Source: Collimonas arenae
Lineage (GTDB): Bacteria; Pseudomonadota; Gammaproteobacteria; Burkholderiales; Burkholderiaceae_D
Assembly (NCBI RefSeq): GCF_000786695.1
Contig: NZ_CP009962.1
Location: forward strand, 3,472,001-3,536,000
Direction: 5' to 3'
DNA: 64,000 nucleotides
The notes under the pieces were generated by a model that made no database searches, had not been told where the DNA came from, and was given only the letters and a program-made list of their open reading frames with translations. Each line of letters starts with the position of its first letter. Position 1 is the stretch's first letter. The position numbers and the translations under genes are program-made. Shown in pieces: positions 1 through 8,621 of this stretch.

Positions 1-2
1 CA

Positions 3-254
3 GCCTCAGAGGTGATTGCCGGCGTCGCGCTGGGCTTTCTCGTTTGCATCTCGTTCATCGTGCTCTCGCGGCGCCTTCAAGGTCCGCATTTAAGCGGCGC
101 CATCCTGCTTCTCGCCTTTGGCTTGCTATTTGCCGGCTTGTATGGCGAGCGATTGCCAACGCAGAACTGGATCAAGAATGTTGCGTTGACGCTGGCCGGA
201 CGCGAGCGCCCCTTTATACGCGAAGTCTGGCATCGCAACGCAGGGCAAAACTGA
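3..254 (+). CDS. PAP2-family phosphatase, C-terminal part (partial)
   Basis: The reading frame is already open at the window edge (Ala-Ser-Glu before the first GTG), so this is the tail of a longer protein. The fragment begins SEVIAGVALG, which matches the last conserved block of membrane PAP2 phosphatases (the histidine just before it would lie outside the window), and it continues with two hydrophobic segments and a short polar tail ending at TGA 252-254. Such enzymes dephosphorylate lipid phosphates in the inner membrane; the substrate cannot be told. Assignment rests on one motif plus the membrane pattern, so it is moderate. Confidence 0.6.
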   Translation, partial: ASEVIAGVALGFLVCISFIVLSRRLQGPHLSGAILLLAFGLLFAGLYGERLPTQNWIKNVALTLAGRERPFIREVWHRNAGQN

Positions 255-271
255 CAGATATTCCGGCGCTG

Positions 272-313
272 TTGATGCTTGATGCTTGATGCTTGATGCT
301 TGATGCTTGATGC
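272..313. repeat. Heptamer tandem repeat (6 x TTGATGC)
   Basis: Six perfect head-to-tail copies of the 7-mer TTGATGC lie just after the PAP2 stop codon and before the 3' end of the convergent porin gene. They are outside both genes. Perfect short tandem copies are prone to slippage, so copy number may vary between strains. Confidence 0.95.
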
Positions 314-352
314 AGAGATACACCTAAACCAAATTCCAACGGCGCCAAATTC

Positions 353-1720
353 CTAATACTCAGCGTGCAAACGCAAAGCGTAGAAAGATACCGGCCCCCG
401 ATCCTTGTTGTAGGCGGGATTGACGACGCGCTGATAGTCTGCGGACAATTTCAGGCAGCTGTTAAGCCGCATCGAATAATAGATCTCGGCAATTTTTTCC
501 CTGGCGTAGTTAAGTTGTCCATCACCGATCAGGAGTCCCGTGCCGCCTGCCGCAAAGTACTGGCGCGCGTCGCTGGAAAGCGCATTGACGACTCCAGCTA
601 CGCCAACCTTGTCATCAGGACGCCCCCAACGATTGCCTGCAAGAGAAAGGCCTGCGGCAACAGATCGGTTAATTTCGGTGAATTCGTAGGTCTCTTTGTG
701 GCCGCCATTTGCACTCGCACGCGCAAACACACCCAAATCGGAAGTCAGCTCCTGCTCAAAATTGAGAACAACGCCCGGATTGCTGCTATAGCGCCGAACC
801 TGCGATACGTCAGGTACGCCGCCCGTCAAATTTGCCAGTTGCAGCGCATTTTGATAGCTCGCCATGTCGCCCTGATTGATAAAAACCAGCAGCTTGAGTT
901 TGCCGGGATGCCCCTGCCATTGATGGCGCTCTTCAAGTTCGGTCATAAAGCTGCGTTGACGAAAATGTACGCCGCTCATCTTGGCGTTGGGCGTCTCCGA
1001 CAGCTGGAATACGCCTCCACGCAACGTCCAGCGGTCCTGGTTCCACTCGACAGCTGCGCCAACGGTAAACCCCCACGGATCAGCGGCATAGTCGAAACTA
1101 CCACCATCTATCAACGACCAATTCAAGAAATCGGAGCGCGGATCATGCGCATAGGAATTGGTGTCGAAAATATCCACGACCGAGAACTTGCCGACAGTGA
1201 GCGTGACGTTGTTGACTGGTTGCGATCCGGCCAGTTGACCGAGGGCCGACTCAAGCTGTTGCCGAGGCCCATCCAATCCAATGACCTGCCGCAGGAACAA
1301 GCGCGGCAGGCGTAGATATGGCGCATTGGCGCCGACCTTGTAGGCTTCACCGCTCGGATAGCCCGCCACACCCAAGGTGTTGCTTAAGCCAAATCCTTGA
1401 TCGATTTCGGGATTGATCCAAAGTTCAGCACCCTGCCAAAGACGGCGGCCGATCATGACCGACAGGTCGAACGTTTCGTTATTCTGGCCGTTGGAATCAA
1501 GGCTATTGGCCCCGCCATACGGCGCGGTGAAGCTGGGGTGCCACTGGTTGACGAAAGTCGCCTGCCCGTGAACGCTCCATGGCTCCGACGACGATTGGTC
1601 CTGCGGCACCGATATCGCCTGGCCAGTATCGTCAGCGCGCGCTTGTGGAGATATGGCAAGACACAGGCACAACGCAAACAAGGAAAGGAATACCGGATTG
1701 GTTTTTTTTCTTTGAAACAT
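353..1720 (-). CDS. Carbohydrate-selective porin, OprB family
   Basis: A 455-residue protein with an N-terminal signal peptide (hydrophobic core FLSLFALCLCLAI, cleavage after ARA near residue 29) and a beta-strand-rich body. The block GKFSVVDIFDTNSYAHDPR near residues 180-200 is typical of OprB-type porins, as are the alternating strands ending in an aromatic C-terminus (LHAEY). The family forms outer-membrane channels for sugars and related solutes. It stands alone, convergent to the PAP2 fragment. No strong ribosome site precedes the ATG, so the start is less certain than the family. Confidence 0.85.
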   Translation of the reverse strand: MFQRKKTNPVFLSLFALCLCLAISPQARADDTGQAISVPQDQSSSEPWSVHGQATFVNQWHPSFTAPYGGANSLDSNGQNNETFDLSVMIGRRLWQGAELWINPEIDQGFGLSNTLGVAGYPSGEAYKVGANAPYLRLPRLFLRQVIGLDGPRQQLESALGQLAGSQPVNNVTLTVGKFSVVDIFDTNSYAHDPRSDFLNWSLIDGGSFDYAADPWGFTVGAAVEWNQDRWTLRGGVFQLSETPNAKMSGVHFRQRSFMTELEERHQWQGHPGKLKLLVFINQGDMASYQNALQLANLTGGVPDVSQVRRYSSNPGVVLNFEQELTSDLGVFARASANGGHKETYEFTEINRSVAAGLSLAGNRWGRPDDKVGVAGVVNALSSDARQYFAAGGTGLLIGDGQLNYAREKIAEIYYSMRLNSCLKLSADYQRVVNPAYNKDRGPVSFYALRLHAEY

Positions 1721-2151
1721 AGGGGTGTCGGTTCAGACCTGCATAAATATACGGATTTCAGGCAATATCTTATCCGATGCCAGCACCACATCAGCATCGA
1801 ACATTCGTACTATCCGATATACAACGTATGCGGCATACGGCTTGACTTTTTATCCGTGTAGATACGCTCACGCCAGTCGACGCAAGACTATCCTCGCGGC
1901 GCGTAAAGAAAATCCGAGATATATGAGCCAGGGCCCTGGAAAAATGGTCTAGATGACAATCGGAAAATTACTGGGATCAAAGTAAAAATCTGTGTGCGTT
2001 CCGAGACATCTAACTGACTGCGAGATCGCGCCTGGCAGCCCTGCGAAAATTGAAATGATGCCTGCGAATCACGCATTTTAGATCTGAAGGGGAAATGCTT
2101 TCTTGCATTTATCTATTTTCATTTTTATCAAAAATGTATGTAGTCACGACG
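1721..2151. other. Gene-free stretch upstream of the porin
   Basis: About 430 bases lie between the porin start and the 3' end of the next minus-strand gene. It should hold the porin promoter. Short open frames here have neither ribosome sites nor recognisable products, and I see no clear repeat or hairpin. Confidence 0.5.
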
Positions 2152-2772
2152 CTAAAGCGAGCCGGATATCCAAGTCCTGATTTCATTAAGATTTCTTTGA
2201 GTCGTGTACTCGGCCGTTGCTATCCACGCTGCAGCTCCCTTGGCGATACGCGCAATGAAATCGCCTATTTGATTATACAAATCGACAAAGAATTGACTGA
2301 TTCGCTGCATGAAACCGAAGATATTTCCTTGCAATTCACAATGACTCGAACCAAGTTTATCGGCCATATGATAAAGCTGTTCAAGGTAACTTTCACAATC
2401 GTGTTTGGCCTGGTTCCGCATATGTTCCAGTGTCGCCCTGAAAGCACTTACTGCTGATGAAGTCATATGGGAATTCCGCAATGCCAATGTAGCCATTTCA
2501 ATTTTCAGCTGAATGACACTCACCTCTGCTCGCCCGAGATCTTTCGTGCATATTTCCAAAGGAATCAACAGGCTACAATCATTTACCGACGGCGGTGATT
2601 CGTCCAGTTGAACTGTATAGAAGAAAGGTGCCAGAGATGGCGATGGAATATAGCGCTGGCTTCCTTGCCGACCGATGGATGCCTTCGCATACGCGCAATG
2701 CTCTACCATGACCGCGTTAAAATTACGTACTTGCTTCGCTCCTCCGTCCGCACCACTGAACAAGCTCAGCAT
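2152..2772 (-). CDS. Hypothetical helical protein, possibly phasin-like
   Basis: A 206-residue protein. The longer frame opens with a TTG, but an internal ATG at 2772 is preceded by GGGAGG (2780-2785) at a 7-base spacing, so I take that start (N-terminus MLSLFSGADG). No signal peptide is seen. The C-terminal half (ATLEHMRNQAKHDCESYLEQ and onward) is predicted helical and amphipathic, which recalls phasins that coat polyhydroxybutyrate granules, but there is no diagnostic motif. Its codon use and AT content differ from the core genes, which suggests an accessory gene. Function is unknown. Confidence 0.5.
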   Translation of the reverse strand: MLSLFSGADGGAKQVRNFNAVMVEHCAYAKASIGRQGSQRYIPSPSLAPFFYTVQLDESPPSVNDCSLLIPLEICTKDLGRAEVSVIQLKIEMATLALRNSHMTSSAVSAFRATLEHMRNQAKHDCESYLEQLYHMADKLGSSHCELQGNIFGFMQRISQFFVDLYNQIGDFIARIAKGAAAWIATAEYTTQRNLNEIRTWISGSL

Positions 2773-3787
2773 ATGTATACCTCCCGGTACGTAGCGACTG
2801 GCCAAACTCATTAAATAGTAGGACGTATCCGGCAATACTTGTACTGTCAATTTTGTCAGAGCACATTCACTTGATGTGTCAGCGAAAACGTAATCAGTCT
2901 GAATAAACGAGAAGATATTGGTATAAATCTTTATCAATCAACTAGTTAAAGTCATAAAACGACGTAGGCTATCAAAATTGACTTCACCTTAGGACAAACC
3001 TAAATCACTCCTTTACCATTCTGCCTCCCTATTCCCCATTTCCACCTATCAGCATCCTTATTCCCGTCGGGTGACACGAAATGAATCGCAACAGTTTTAT
3101 AGCTTAGAGCTATTAAAACAAATATTGCCCGCAGGAAATTTATAGAGTACTCTTTAACAAGAGCAAATGTATCAAGTAACCATGGGTCGCAGTGGCCTTA
3201 CGGGGCCGGTATATGTTCGCCCGTTCCAACGGCATGCAGTGATATCACGCTGCAGACGAATACTTTCCGGCGAACTAACTCCCATATTTCTTTGTAAAAA
3301 TTGCTTCGGTCTCGATATTTTCTAAGGGCAATCGCAATGAACACTGAGTGCGAATGGCTCGTTCCGGCTGCAAACGAACCTGACAAAGAAACCAAGTCCG
3401 TGCTTGATGGCCGGACAATTCGGCATTCGCCATCGAGGAACGCCATGGCGACAGATTACTATTTCTCTCATTCCAGTCGACGCGACGCTGACCGTCGCTG
3501 AGGAATTACAGGCTGGATTTAGCCGATATGTGGATATATGGATATGAAAACACAGAAAAAATAGAACGGATTCAACCGGTCAGTGCTAAATGTGGAAACA
3601 ATTAAAAAATCTCTCTGTCATTAGAGCCAATAGCAAATTCAGAATTTGCCACGTCGACATAGGTATGTAATGAAATGGTCATACCAAGAAAATCGTGGTG
3701 GACATTTTTTTATTAAGAATTCGATTCGTCAAATTGCCCGCAATACCGTCGTATCGTCTTGAGAGCAACTTCGTAGCGAGAAAAACT
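2773..3787. other. AT-rich gene-poor stretch
   Basis: About one kilobase between the phasin-like gene and the start of the plus-strand binding protein. It is AT-rich, with many A/T runs. Overlapping short frames around 3200-3500 exist on both strands but none has a convincing ribosome site or family. The promoter of the sensory operon should be in the last 150 bases. Confidence 0.5.
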
Positions 3788-4942
3788 ATGCGAATGCATA
3801 TCTTGTCCGCGCTCTACGGTTGTGCACTGTTCGCCAGCCAAGCCGGCGCTGCAGATCCGGGGATCACCAACACCGAAATCCGTTTGGGGATGGTGAACGC
3901 CCAGTCTGGCGCCGCATCCGGCTTAGGTAAAGGCATGCGCATTGGTGCAGAAGTTGTCTTCAAGGAGATTAATGCTCACGGCGGGATACATGGGCGAAAA
4001 ATAAATCTTATTGTGGCTGACGATGCCTATGAGCCAGACAACGCGATCGACGCAACTCTCAAAATGATCGAAGAACAAAAGGTTTTTGCACTATTCGGCT
4101 ATGTCGGAACACCGACCGCTAATGCAGTCCTCCCCATCATCAAGGAAACGAATACGCCGTTGATTGGCGTGTTCAGTGGAGCAATGACCTTGCGTCGGCC
4201 TGTCGTCCCCGATGTCATCAATGTCCGCGCAAGCTATGACGACGAGTCGGAGATGCTGGTCGAGTACTTCATCAAAACTAAACAAGCCAAACGATTCGCG
4301 GTTTTCTACCAAGACGACGGTTTCGGCTTGGCTGTATTGTCGGGAACGACAAAAGCCCTGAAGCGCCGGAACATGGAAATAATAGCCAAAGGTACTTTTC
4401 AGCGAGGGACGACAGCGATCAATACTGGGCTGGCCGCCATCATTGACAGCAAACCTGACGCCGTCATCATGGTCGGTACGTATACATCTCTTGCAGCCTT
4501 TATCAAAAATGCGAAGGCGGAAGGATTGAAAGCCAGCCTCGCAACAGTATCGTTTGTTGGTACCGACAACCTGGTGAATTTGGTAGGACGTGATGGCGAT
4601 GGCGTTGTGATTTCTCAAGTTGTACCCTTCCCTGAAGACCGTAGCTTACCTATCGCCAATGAATGCGCTACCCTGCTTGAAAAATACGCTCCGGGCGAAC
4701 AACTGGGCTTTGTTAATTTCGAAGGCTGCATTACAGCCAAGACCATGGCAATTGCCATGGAAAGAGCCGGACCGGCTTTGACGCGCATCAATTTAATTCA
4801 GGCTTTCGAAACTATTAAGAAACTGGATATCGGAGGAATACAACTAAATCTTGGGACAGAAGATCACCAAGCATCCAGCGCAGTATTTCTTACTCAAATC
4901 GTTGATGGACATATTACCCAAATCAAGGCGGAAACCCGATAA
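3788..4942 (+). CDS. ABC-type periplasmic substrate-binding protein (Leu/Ile/Val-binding type)
   Basis: A 384-residue type I periplasmic binding protein (Peripla_BP_6-like). I choose the ATG at 3788 because it opens a normal signal peptide (MRMHILSALYGCALFASQAGA); an upstream frame adds 31 unlikely residues. The mature start ADPGITNTEIRLGMVNAQSG and the block GGIHGRKINLIVADDAYEP are typical of branched-chain amino-acid and amide binding proteins. No permease or ATPase gene follows. Instead a hybrid kinase begins 46 bases downstream, so it probably acts as a sensory ligand-binding partner, as TorT does for TorS, rather than in transport. The ligand is unknown. Confidence 0.85.
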   Translation: MRMHILSALYGCALFASQAGAADPGITNTEIRLGMVNAQSGAASGLGKGMRIGAEVVFKEINAHGGIHGRKINLIVADDAYEPDNAIDATLKMIEEQKVFALFGYVGTPTANAVLPIIKETNTPLIGVFSGAMTLRRPVVPDVINVRASYDDESEMLVEYFIKTKQAKRFAVFYQDDGFGLAVLSGTTKALKRRNMEIIAKGTFQRGTTAINTGLAAIIDSKPDAVIMVGTYTSLAAFIKNAKAEGLKASLATVSFVGTDNLVNLVGRDGDGVVISQVVPFPEDRSLPIANECATLLEKYAPGEQLGFVNFEGCITAKTMAIAMERAGPALTRINLIQAFETIKKLDIGGIQLNLGTEDHQASSAVFLTQIVDGHITQIKAETR

Positions 4943-4988
4943 GCGCAGCGGAATGTTGACGCGCGGCTGATCTGAATGGTGAGAAACG

Positions 4989-7900
4989 GTGAACATCAAG
5001 ACAAAACTGATTGGAAGTACCATTTTGCTGCTATTGGGTGTGCTGGCAATTGCTGCAACCGGTCTATTCGCCTTGGATGGCGTCGCCGTCAATGTTTACA
5101 GGCTTACCGACAAATCGGTACCTGCCCAGTTGAAGACGATAGAGCTGCAGCATGAAATCGAATCGCTATCCGGAAAATTTTCCAAACTTGGCTTAGCAAC
5201 AGACAGCAAACAGGCTGAACAACTTTCCGCAACGATCGACAAAGAAATCAAGTCAATCTCGGAAATTGAAAACGCGTTACACAATCAAGACCAGCAGAGA
5301 GATGCCGAGATCTTCTCTGAATTTCATGGTCGCATTGCGCAGGCTGTCGCAAAGAAACTGGAAGATATCGATCTCTATCGGATGGAAGCAACGAATATTC
5401 GCGAGATACTTGGGAAAATAGAAGAAGCCATTTCCAGTATCAATACGAGTATTGCCTTACTAGATACTCAGGCAATTGCATCGACCAAGGATGCGCAGCA
5501 AAGCGGCCGCAACTCAAACATTGCGATAAAACGGCTCTCTGATTTGCGATCCGACTTGAAGGATATCCTCATTGTCATCGGCGACGTTGAAGCCGTTAAA
5601 AGCCGCTATCATCTTACTCCCTTGAGAGAACGCCTGATAGCCGTCGCCGGCGCAATCAACAACACGCATGATCAAGAATTCGAAACGGAGCAAATAAATA
5701 CCGCCCGTCAGTCCTTGGATGATGTGATTAAACAGCTTGTCAGTGAACCAAATGGCCTGCTCTCGCTACGTGAACAGGTATTGAGCGGAAAGAAGAGCGA
5801 ATCGGAATATTTTCTTTTAAAAGCAAATATAGCCAAGACACTTGAGGCAATTAACGCCAGTTTGTCGGAAGCAATCGATCCGCTCGAAATGCGACTCTCC
5901 AAGAACCGAAAAAAACTTGTTTCTAGCAACAAGTTCATGACCGATGCCGCTGGCATCATGAATGCCGGCAACGCCGTCAACAACGACACCAAGTCTTTGA
6001 GCACCAACGCAGCTCTGGTCATGCTCGGAGAATCAGACGCCGAGATCGGCGCAATCGCCGCCAACACGCATCTCGCCAACAGCCGAATCAGAAATAATCT
6101 AGATGCAATGAGGCAACAGTTGACTGCAACAGGAAACGTTGCATTACTTTCCCGTATCGAAATCGCCATGACACTGTTCAATACGACGCAAGCTGCTATG
6201 GAAAGAGTCATCGCCGCCAAGCGGCGCGTTCTGTCAAGCGGAGCTGAACTCAATAAAATCATCGGTGAAGTACAGGTTGCCGAGAAAGAAAAAAACGCTT
6301 ACGGCGAACAGCAAGTAGCGCTTATCAGCAAACAACAACAAGAAACGGTATCCTCCGTACGGGACGCCGTGCGCAGCTCCCTGACCATCATCATTGTTGT
6401 ATCCCTAGTGCTGCTGGCGGCATGCATCGCCGCTAACATCGCCATCGGCCTCTCGATCACTCATCCGCTCTCGCAGCTATTCGGCACCATCGAGAAAATA
6501 CGCATAGGCGAAGATTTGTCCGTCAGAGTCAAAGAACACGGTTCGGATGAACTCGGCGTAATGATCAAAGCATTCAATAATATGCTGGAGCAATTGGAGC
6601 AACGCGACGCCCAGCTCAAGCTACTGAAAACGGCTGCAGAAGCTGCAAGCCGCACCAAATCCGAATTCCTGGCCAAGATGAGCCACGAGATCCGCACGCC
6701 GATGAATGGCGTGCTGGGCATGACCGAACTTCTATCGCGTACGGAATTGAACCCCAAGCAACAGCGCTTTGTCGACACAGTGTACCGCTCAGGTGAATCG
6801 CTGCTCACCATCATTGACGATATCCTGGATTTTTCCAAGATCGAAGCGGGCAAGCTTGCGCTGGAAGATATTGAATTCAATTTGCGCCAGACGATCGAAG
6901 ATGTCGTGACACTGCTTGCCGATGGCGTGCAACGCAAGGGACTCGAATTTATCTGTCATATAGAAGAGAGTCTGCCGCATACGGTACGGGGCGACCCGGT
7001 ACGACTACGACAAATACTGACGAATCTTCTCAACAACGCAATTAAATTCACCGAACGCGGAGAAATTTCGGTTGATGTGCGCTGTGACGACCAGGGCTTT
7101 ATCTGCGTGTCCGTTTCCGATACAGGCATAGGCATTGCTCCTGAAGCAGCCAAAGCCTTGTTTCAACCGTTTCGGCAAGCCGATAGCTCTACCTCTCGCA
7201 AATATGGCGGCACCGGACTTGGACTGGTTATTGTTAAACAGCTCACCGAGATGATGGGCGGAACCGTCGAGCTGACGAGTGTCCCAGGACAAGGATCGAC
7301 CTTCACCGCGAGAGTGCATTTGGAATGGATCGACGCAGGGGCTCCATCAATTGATGCGCAGATTCCGCTCGCCGGCTTGAATGTACTGATCGTTGATGAC
7401 AACGCGACCCACCGTAACATCTTGCTGCAGCATGTGATCGAATGGCAGATGAATACTGCCAGTGCCGCGAATGGCGTTGAAGCCATAGATCAGCTAAAAA
7501 CCATCAAGGATAGCGGCAAGAAATTCGACATAGCGATCATAGATGTGGGGATGCCGGTCATGGACGGCTTCGAACTTCTTCGGACAATCAAATCTGATTC
7601 ATCTCTGGCGGATCTAAAAATTGTCATGCTGACCTCGTCCGATACTGCCGATGATATGCGTCGCGCCCGCGATCTCGGGGCGCATGTTCTCCTGAGCAAA
7701 CCAATACGTACGGCGAATCTCCTTGCCGGTATTTCCGCAGCTTTCGATCTGCAGGAACAAGGTCCCATGCTGCCCCCTCCAGCATATCTGGAGTCGAAAT
7801 CACCTGTTGAGACAGGCCACGCAAAAAACGTGCAAGTTCTGCTAGCAGAAGACAACGCGGTAAATCAGGAAATCGCGTTGGCGATGCTGGAAGATACGGA

Positions 7901-8621
7901 GTATCAGGTGACCATCGCCGGAGACGGAAGCCAGGCATTGTCGCTACTTGCCGGCAAACAGTTTGACGTAGTGCTGATGGACTGCATGATGCCGGAAATG
8001 GATGGATTCGAAGCAACACGAACATTGCGGTTGCAAGAAGCAGAAATGCGACACACGCGCATGCCGGTCATAGCTCTTACCGCCAATGCCATTGGAGGCG
8101 ACAGAGAGCTCTGCCTGAATGCCGGGATGGATGACTATATCGCTAAACCGTTTTCCAGGAAACTGCTGCTGGAAACACTTTCGCGTTGGACCAAATCTAT
8201 AGGAACTCCACAAACTATGGCACAGGAAGGCATGGAAAACTTGTCCGCATCACCGCCCAATGACGATTTAGCCATTATCGATCCTGCCGCACTGCAAGCC
8301 TTGCGCGCATTGCAAAGACCGGGGCGACCCGACGTGCTGACCCGCATCATTGGCATGTTCGACAAAGATGGACCGCGTTTGCTCGCTGAAATGAACAATG
8401 CTGCCTGGAGCGGCCAAGCCGAAGCTCTACGGCACGCAGCACACACGTTGAAATCGACCAGTGCAAATGTTGGCGCGGTCGTCCTTTCAGCATGCTGCAA
8501 GGAAATTGAACAACATGCGCGTACCGCCAACGTGGATGCTGCAGCAGCGCTGCTCTCCACCGCCAACGAAGAATTTAATCGTGCCCTTGCAGCATTAACA
8601 TTGGAGAAGGTGACAGAATGA
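4989..8621 (+). CDS. Hybrid sensor histidine kinase (HK-REC-REC-HPt), TorS-like layout
   Basis: A 1210-residue protein from a GTG start. Order: TM1 (about 7-29), a large mostly helical periplasmic region (about 30-462), TM2 (463-489), HAMP, HisKA with phospho-acceptor H566 (KMSHEIRTP), an HATPase with intact GTGLGL box, receiver 1 (D852), receiver 2 (D998, VLMDCMMPE) and a C-terminal HPt (H1152 in [13 protein letters not shown]). All relay residues look intact. The long helical sensor domain and the adjacent binding-protein gene recall TorT-TorS. It overlaps the next gene by 4 bases (ATGA), so the response regulator is its likely output. Confidence 0.93.
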   Translation: MNIKTKLIGSTILLLLGVLAIAATGLFALDGVAVNVYRLTDKSVPAQLKTIELQHEIESLSGKFSKLGLATDSKQAEQLSATIDKEIKSISEIENALHNQDQQRDAEIFSEFHGRIAQAVAKKLEDIDLYRMEATNIREILGKIEEAISSINTSIALLDTQAIASTKDAQQSGRNSNIAIKRLSDLRSDLKDILIVIGDVEAVKSRYHLTPLRERLIAVAGAINNTHDQEFETEQINTARQSLDDVIKQLVSEPNGLLSLREQVLSGKKSESEYFLLKANIAKTLEAINASLSEAIDPLEMRLSKNRKKLVSSNKFMTDAAGIMNAGNAVNNDTKSLSTNAALVMLGESDAEIGAIAANTHLANSRIRNNLDAMRQQLTATGNVALLSRIEIAMTLFNTTQAAMERVIAAKRRVLSSGAELNKIIGEVQVAEKEKNAYGEQQVALISKQQQETVSSVRDAVRSSLTIIIVVSLVLLAACIAANIAIGLSITHPLSQLFGTIEKIRIGEDLSVRVKEHGSDELGVMIKAFNNMLEQLEQRDAQLKLLKTAAEAASRTKSEFLAKMSHEIRTPMNGVLGMTELLSRTELNPKQQRFVDTVYRSGESLLTIIDDILDFSKIEAGKLALEDIEFNLRQTIEDVVTLLADGVQRKGLEFICHIEESLPHTVRGDPVRLRQILTNLLNNAIKFTERGEISVDVRCDDQGFICVSVSDTGIGIAPEAAKALFQPFRQADSSTSRKYGGTGLGLVIVKQLTEMMGGTVELTSVPGQGSTFTARVHLEWIDAGAPSIDAQIPLAGLNVLIVDDNATHRNILLQHVIEWQMNTASAANGVEAIDQLKTIKDSGKKFDIAIIDVGMPVMDGFELLRTIKSDSSLADLKIVMLTSSDTADDMRRARDLGAHVLLSKPIRTANLLAGISAAFDLQEQGPMLPPPAYLESKSPVETGHAKNVQVLLAEDNAVNQEIALAMLEDTEYQVTIAGDGSQALSLLAGKQFDVVLMDCMMPEMDGFEATRTLRLQEAEMRHTRMPVIALTANAIGGDRELCLNAGMDDYIAKPFSRKLLLETLSRWTKSIGTPQTMAQEGMENLSASPPNDDLAIIDPAALQALRALQRPGRPDVLTRIIGMFDKDGPRLLAEMNNAAWSGQAEALRHAAHTLKSTSANVGAVVLSACCKEIEQHARTANVDAAAALLSTANEEFNRALAALTLEKVTE

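Noticed and set aside
365..1315. Long plus-strand open frame opposite the porin
   Set aside because: It lies wholly antisense to a clear porin gene, has no ribosome site or recognisable product, and is a by-product of codon bias.
2773..2937. 55-codon N-terminal extension of the phasin-like gene from a TTG
   Set aside because: The internal ATG at 2772 has a near-perfect ribosome site while the TTG has none.
3198..3501. Overlapping short frames on both strands in the AT-rich gap
   Set aside because: No good ribosome site, no recognisable motif, and the two frames cannot both be genes. Left as gene-free.
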